Of a stretch of 64,000 nt of DNA, positions 58,585 through 64,000 are shown piece after piece. The DNA comes from Codonopsis lanceolata (lineage: Eukaryota; Streptophyta; Magnoliopsida; Asterales; Campanulaceae), in assembly GCA_013146195.2 (NCBI GenBank), contig CM028382.1, positions 58,827,027 to 58,891,026 of the forward strand. Direction: 5' to 3'. The notes under the pieces were generated by a model. The model ran no database searches and was not told where the DNA came from. It saw nothing but the letters and a program-made list of their open reading frames with translations. Position 1 is the stretch's first letter. Every line of letters starts with the position of its first letter. The position numbers and the translations under genes were made by a program.

Positions 58585-61500
58585 TGTAACACCCCGTATT
58601 CTTGCATGTGCATTGTATGCTTGCCTTCATGTTTTCTTGTTGATTGTGAGCATGTTTACTTAGTCCATATATGATTTAGAAACATTCATAAGTCATTCAT
58701 GAAGCTCTTAACATGTTTAGAATCATGTAAGCTTGTTTGTTGAATCGCCGGTTCGATTGCCTTGTTTTGGCCTTAGCGATTCTTCCTTCGTTGCTTGTAT
58801 TCTTTGTGTTTTCAACTTGTGAGAAGTTCATTTGAGTTATAGACCAAGTGTACTAGTAATTATCATTCTTGTGCAATCATTGTTCATAGACTTGTTACCT
58901 TTGGTTATGAGATGACCAATTTATTCCTTCACAGACCAGTCATGTTTTGGGCAAACTTCGGGAAAATTCTGGTACTAATCCACTGAATAGAATTTTCTAA
59001 AAATTTAGTATGTTTTACCTTCATACGTTAGGATACTCTCTGTAAAAGTTGGTAATTTTCCAAGGTGTCTAAGTACCTCAATTAGGTCTTGACTTACGGC
59101 TGTGCCAGAATTCGGTTTTCAGAAAAACAACTTCTGTACTTGATTTTTGTTGTAACCATATCTTGATGAATATAAGTCCAAATGGAGTAATTTAAAATTC
59201 TAAAATATAATTTAATGAGTCTAGTTTCATAAAAATGAAAAATCACCTCATTTGGAGTTGTGAGCGATTTATGGTCGATTTTACAAGATTGACTGTCCAG
59301 CCTCAGCTTCCCAAGCGCCCGCCTGGACTTTAGTGAGGCGCCCGCCTCAACTTCTGGGAGCATTTCAATTTCAGCTTTCAGCCTCAGCTTCCCAGGCGCC
59401 CGCCTGGCTTCTTGTGAGGCGCCCGCCTCATCTTCGAGGTTACGGATTTTTCCCTGTTTTGATATTGAACGACTTGTACACCTTAACCCCCTATCTAAAC
59501 CTATCCTAAACCTCCCTAACCCTTCCCACTTAAGTCCTAACATCCCTAACTAGTTGTAATGATGGATTAAGAGTTCTTTAGTGGGTCATTAAGCCACCAA
59601 ATCAGATTTGAAAGAGACCACATTGGCTTGACACTTGTCCCACTCAACCTTTGACCCCTTATAAGCCACAAATCAGCTTCTTGCCTTCTCATTTGCTGAG
59701 AGCTCTTCCAAAAACTTGAGAGAGTGTTCTTGAGAGTTCTCCCATGGCTTCTTGAAGCTCTCATCTCCATCTTCCCTCATCCAATCTCCATTTGCCCAAG
59801 ACTCCTTCATCAAAGGTGTAGAGCTCAAAGAGTAGAGCATTTCCATCCGAACGATTTTCTCATTTGCTTTCTTTGGTGTAGAACAAGTAAGTTACTTTCT
59901 TCTTCTTCTTCTTTTAGTTCTCATTGATCCTAAGGAAACAAAGCCTATGGTGATTGAGGTCAATGAGGACACTTTTATGCTTCCTATGCTATCTTCTTGT
60001 ATTTTGAAAATTATGAGCTTGATAGGAGCATGATTAGGTTGATTTCTTACCTATGAATGTTTATAATACTCTTCCATCTTGTCTATTTAAGGTTTTGAAC
60101 ATGTTAGAAACATGTATTACATTTGTGATGGAAGTGTTGATATATGTGAATGCCCTAGTTTATGCCTTCATGAAATGTTGTGAAGTTGTTATGTGTACTA
60201 TCCTCAATATTGGACTCTATAATGAACATGGATCACATTATAATGCCTTGGTGAGTTTACAACCTTGTTGAACCTAGAAATGACCTAGGTTGGGTTATGA
60301 AGCACATAGCTTCCATTTCTCCAAAATTGGGAATTTAGAGAAAAGACTCAACGGAGTCGACTCTAGGGAATATTTGAACATGTTGAACTCTAGTTTCAAT
60401 TCCTACAAAGTTTGAACACCGTTTGATTGGTTTACTCAAACATGAACTTGGTTTAATTGTTTGCAATAAGACGTTATGAAAGATTGGTTTTGAGCAATTA
60501 ATTGCCTTGATATGATTTTATGGTAGAGATTAATACCCTACTTGGTTGGTCGAGTTCGCTCTTGTCGAATTCGATCCTTGATTGGTTTAAGTCAAGTAAA
60601 TATCTACTTGTGCATCACATTGAGTCCAGTGGCATTATTTGGTTTGTTTATTTAAGTCAGGGTGGGACGATGCATCGCCTTCACGAATTATGGGATTCGT
60701 GCTCGCTATGGATCGCCGCACTTGGGACCTCACACACCTCCATTGTTGGCCGCAATGGGGAAGTAGCCCCTTTGCCGTATCAATAAGTGCCGCATTGGCT
60801 TGCTATCTAGATCGAGTGGTACTTGATGAAAGTCGATGCAATCACAGAGCATCGATGTTGCACGATAAAGTATAATAAAGTTTATTGCAGGAGCTACGAA
60901 GCGGCCGTGACTATATCATATCCTACTTGTATGATTTATTTTCCCGCACTTATGTGATTAATGTGCTAAGTGCTATATGATGATCATGTTCATAATTGAG
61001 ATAAATGTCATGCTATAACATGAACATGCATTGTAGTAACTTACTAAGTCTTTCGACTTACCCTATTTGTTTGTTTTGTTTCCTTAGATCCGAGCCGAGG
61101 AGACGTTCCGAGATAGACTCGCTTTATTCACGTTTGGTTGTTTGTAACCTCAAGGTTGATCTTTTGGACTTGTTGTTTAGACTTTTATTTTGGAAAGGAC
61201 GTTGGGAAGCAAGTCATATAGACTTGGCTTGGGGTTTTTGTTGTTGTAGTAAACTTAACTATTTGACACTTGTAATCTTTTGGTATGCCGACTTATATGT
61301 CGAGCCTGTTTATATGTGTATGGTTCGCTACAGTTTCTTCCGCTAAAGCTCGTTTAATTATTATTGTTGTTGTTGTCTCCGGCATGTTGTGGCCGTTGAG
61401 GTTTTATAAGCATGTGTTAATATTGTAGGAGTAGTTGTTGGGTTCCGGCTGTAACGTCGCCGAAGACTTGTTTATTTTAAGTTGCTTTTCCGGCCAAGTG

Positions 61501-61634
61501 TAGCCGAGTTGTTGTTCGTATGCGATGTTGCGCCACATGAATTTTATAATCCTACTTGTGCATGCTTGTGTATCTTGTCTATTTGGACGGCGCGACTCGG
61601 GATCTCGCATTGGGGTCCGGGTCGGGTCGTCACA
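58585..61634 (+). mobile_element. Solo LTR of a Tekay-like element
   Basis: 3050 bp, TGTAACACCCCGTATTC to GGGTCGGGTCGTCACA, flanked by a perfect 5-bp target copy ATAGG (58580-58584 and 61635-61639) with no internal region: the product of recombination between two LTRs. Cassettes of GAGGCGCCCGCCTC words at 59335-59348 and 59416-59429 (region 59298-59432), TATA box CTTATAAGCC at about 59658-59667. Its termini and cassette match the gag-only family. Confidence 0.95.
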
Positions 61635-61639
61635 ATAGG

Positions 61640-61936
61640 TGAAGAGGTAAGTGATCCTGATCCTTCTTCTAAAGTGTCTGTTACAGTAGAAAGTTCTGAA
61701 AAAGAAATCAAAAGGATAGTGTTAGTAATAAAGAAAATAATAAATCAAGCAATCAAGAAGAAGAAGTAGAAGTAGAAGTTGAAATTCCAAATATAGAACA
61801 AGAAAAAGAGGTTCAGAATAATGAAAGTTTAATAGAACAAGAAAAAGAGTTACATCAAGAAGAAGAGGAACCTTATGTGGCTCCTCCACCTTATGTCCCT
61901 CCAATCCCGTTTCCAAGAAGACTTACGAAAAACTGA
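61640..61936 (+). pseudogene. Athila gag C-terminal linker, after the solo LTR
   Basis: GEEVSDPDPSSKVSV continues the gag frame across the solo LTR. A frame change near 61765 then leads through a Glu-rich stretch to EEEEPYVAPPPYVPPIPFP and RRLTKN, followed by TGA at 61934 just before the protease part. The PYVPP-PFPxR block is typical of the Athila region before protease. Confidence 0.8.
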
Positions 61937-63060
61937 ATGGACAAACAATTTACGGAAATTTATAATATGTTATCCAAAGTGAATGTTAATCTTCCTTTGC
62001 TTAATGTTATTAAAAATATTCTAGCTTATGCAAAGTTTTTCAAAGATCTTCACTCTAAGAAACACAAGTTTGAAAATAATGAAAAGATTATTGTTTCTGA
62101 AAACGTAAGCTCTGTTTTACAACCCGAATTACCACCTAAGTTGAAAGACCCTGGTAGCTTTAATATCCAAGTTTCCTTGGGAAGCTCTAAAAAGATGAAG
62201 GCAATGCTAGATTTAGGAGCAAGTATTAATTTGATACCTTTTGCGGTCTATAAACAATTAGGGTTAGGAGAACTAAAACCCACTACTATGCAATTACAAT
62301 TAGCTGATCGCTCAGTTAAATATCCTTTGGGTATAGTGGAAGATATCCTAGTTCAGGTTGATAAACTAATTATTCCACTTGACTTTGTGGTTCTAGAGAT
62401 GGAAAGGAAGATATGCACCAATAATGAAGTCCCAATATTGTTAGGTAGACCATTTATGGCCACTGCCAATACAATGATTAATGTGAAGAATGGTAAACTT
62501 ACAATGTCAGTCCTAAGCGAAACGGTTGAAATCTCTGTGGTTGATGCTATGAATAGACCTAGTGATATAAGTGCCTGTTTTTCAATAGATAAGATTGAAA
62601 AATTATCAACCAAGACTTTTGAAAAAGAGGAAGAATATGAGAGAGATAGATTCATAGTTTATGATGATAGTCCTATCCCTCCCATAAAAATTGACATTGA
62701 TGAGATTGAGAGAGAAATAGAAGAAGAGGAAAGACAAGAGAAAGAAAAGTTAGAAGCTAGTAAAAAGAAAGATGAAGAAGATAAAGATATAAAATCAGAA
62801 ATTAGTTCTGACAAGTTTGATAAAAAAGAAAGTTATGAAATTAAAGATGATGAAGTAGAGATTCTAAAATCTCTCTTTGAAGAAATCGAGATAGTTAATA
62901 TTGAGGAAGAAAAAAAAGAAGAAAGTAAAGAGGAGAATGAGAAGGCTAAAATAAAAGAAACTATTAAAGTAGAAAATTCTGAATTTATGTCATCCATTAA
63001 TTCTCCTAAAGTTGAAGAATTAAAGCCATTACCACCCCCATTTAAAATATGCATTTTTAG
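61937..63060 (+). pseudogene. Athila aspartic protease and acidic spacer
   Basis: Starts MDKQFTEIYNMLSKVNVNLP, then LPPKLKDPGSFNIQVSLG and the active-site block MLDLGASINLIPF (DLGAS in place of the usual DTGAS, as normal for Athila), LADRSVKYPLGIVEDILVQV and EVPILLGRPFMATA. From about residue 215 the protein becomes a long Glu/Lys-rich, probably coiled or disordered spacer to PPPFKICIF near 63057. A frameshift at about 63060 puts the next conserved part (NTLPVIIAADLSEEQEA) in another frame. Confidence 0.9.
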
Positions 63061-64000
63061 GGGAAGGAAACACTTTGCCTGTTATTATAGCAGCCGACTT
63101 ATCAGAAGAGCAAGAAGCTAGTTTGTTAAAAGTTTTATGGACACATAGAGAAGCTTTAGGATAGTCATTAGCTGATTTAAAAGGAATTAGTCCATCTATG
63201 TGCATGCATAAAATACATCTAGAAGAAGGTAGTAAACTTTCAAGAGAAAGGCAAAGAAGACTTAATCCACACATGGAAGAAGTTGTAAGAAAAGAAGTTC
63301 TTAAGCTCTTAGATGCGGGTATAATTTACCCTATATCAGATAGTAAATGGGTTAGTCTTGTTCAAGTAGTTCCTAAAAAATCAGGAATTACAGTTGTTAA
63401 AAATGAAAAAGACGAATTAGTCCCTACAAGAACAATAACTGGGTATAGAATGTGCATTGATTTGCGGAAACTTAATGCGGCAACTAGGAAAGACCACTTT
63501 CCTTTGCCATTTATTTATCAAATCCTTGAAAGATTAGCCGTTCATGAATATTATTGCTTTCTTGATGGTTTTTCTGGTTACAATCAGATTCCTGTTGCAC
63601 CTGAAGACCAAGAGAAAACAACTTTTACCTGTCCCTTTGGTACTTTTGCTTTTAGGAGAATGCCTTTTTGATTGTGTAATGCACCAGCTACATTTCAAAG
63701 ATGGATGATTTCTATATTTTCAGATTTAGTTGAAAAATGCGTAGAAGTTTTTATGGACGATTTTTCAGTTTTTGGAAATTCTTTTGATCATTGTCTAGAA
63801 AATCTTACATCAGTCCTGAAAAGATGCTGTGAAACTAATTTAACTTTAAGTTGGGAGAAGAGTCACTTCATGGTCAAACATGGAATTGTCTTAGGGCATG
63901 TTGTTTCAAATAAAGGTATTGAAGTTGACAAAACAAAAATTGAAGTTATTTCACAACTACCCCCTCCCACTTCAGTTAAAGGAGTTAGAAGTTTTCTTGG
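63061..64000 (+). pseudogene. Athila reverse transcriptase, partial at window end
   Basis: Frame from about 63065: VIIAADLSEEQEASLLKVLW, a TAG at 63163, then GISPSMCMHKIHLEEG, RLNPHMEEVVRKEVLKLLDA and GIIYPISDSKWVSLVQVVPK. RT blocks follow: TGYRMCIDLRKLN, YCFLDGFSGYNQIPV, TCPFGTFAFRRMPF, a TGA at 63669 where Gly is expected, LCNAPATFQRWM, and the catalytic VFMDDFSVFG near 63747-63776, then GIVLGHVVSNKGIEVDKTKI. The window ends at RSFLG. The catalytic Asp pair is kept, but the two stops make this copy inactive. Confidence 0.9.

Larger units (their letters stand above)
55691..64000 (+). mobile_element. Athila element (5' LTR to RT; continues past window)
   Basis: LTR 55691-56996, tRNA-Asp PBS 57003-57020, gag, protease and RT in order on the plus strand. 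It entered the protease domain of the family C pol; the target copy on this side is CCAGT (55686-55690). A solo LTR sits inside its gag (58585-61634). The element runs off the window in RT. Its reading frame has several single stops and frameshifts. Confidence 0.95.

Noticed and set aside
61482..61769. 95-codon frame crossing 61634
   Set aside because: It joins the solo LTR end to Athila gag across an insertion boundary; only the part after 61640 is meaningful.
1..64000. tRNA, rRNA or organellar DNA
   Set aside because: Only primer binding sites complementary to tRNA ends were seen; no tRNA fold, rRNA core or plastid/mitochondrial gene was recognised.

Overview
This is plant nuclear DNA, most likely from an eudicot, made almost entirely of nested and broken transposable elements. 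I recognise no intact host gene. The evidence is plant-type LTR elements (Athila, Tekay-like chromovirus, Copia, Tat/Ogre-like), a CACTA end, a Helitron, Stowaway and Mutator-type MITEs, an old pararetrovirus fragment and spliced gene pieces. Small AGACGGTCT-type repeats near 46.1-46.6 kb remind me of Caryophyllales genomes, but that is a weak hint.

Layout. 1-1802: 5' end of a minus-strand Athila element (gag start, degraded PBS, LTR) that cut into a Copia integrase (1803-2595). 2808-3760: a Helitron 3' end interrupted by a CACTA terminus with subterminal repeats. 4035-18053: exons of an unrecognised minus-strand gene. A 520-bp piece of it is tandemly duplicated, and the second copy holds a complete 10.7-kb LTR element (6808-17532) that encodes only a decayed gag. 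19141-19287: a telo-box/TATA promoter-like region. A 3.3-kb Helitron (19288-22627) carrying exons of a TMEM214-like gene now separates it from a roughly 800-bp inverted repeat (22680-23490).

23491-41866: a pile of minus-strand Tekay-like elements: a long LTR with a twice-deleted pol, then a tandem LTR/internal array of a coding-free element interrupted by a 100-N gap, then LTR pieces in inverted orientation. 42193-44109: a hAT-like element holding two MITEs. 44471-45537: rearranged pararetrovirus fragments beside five as-1-like motifs, four of them at a 51-bp period, and a TATA box. 46651-46896: an isolated terminal exon.

47780-64000 is a four-level nest: a Tat/Ogre-like element (E), inserted by a Tekay chromovirus (C, 50013-55690), inserted by an Athila element (from 55691 past the window end), which carries a 3.05-kb solo LTR (58585-61634) in its gag.

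The observations I would look at first are: palindromic cassettes in the U3 promoters of unrelated LTR families, the as-1 array, the gag-only element, the Helitron gene capture, and the inverted-duplication hairpin beside a split promoter. All coding TE genes here carry stops or frameshifts, so nothing appears able to move on its own.
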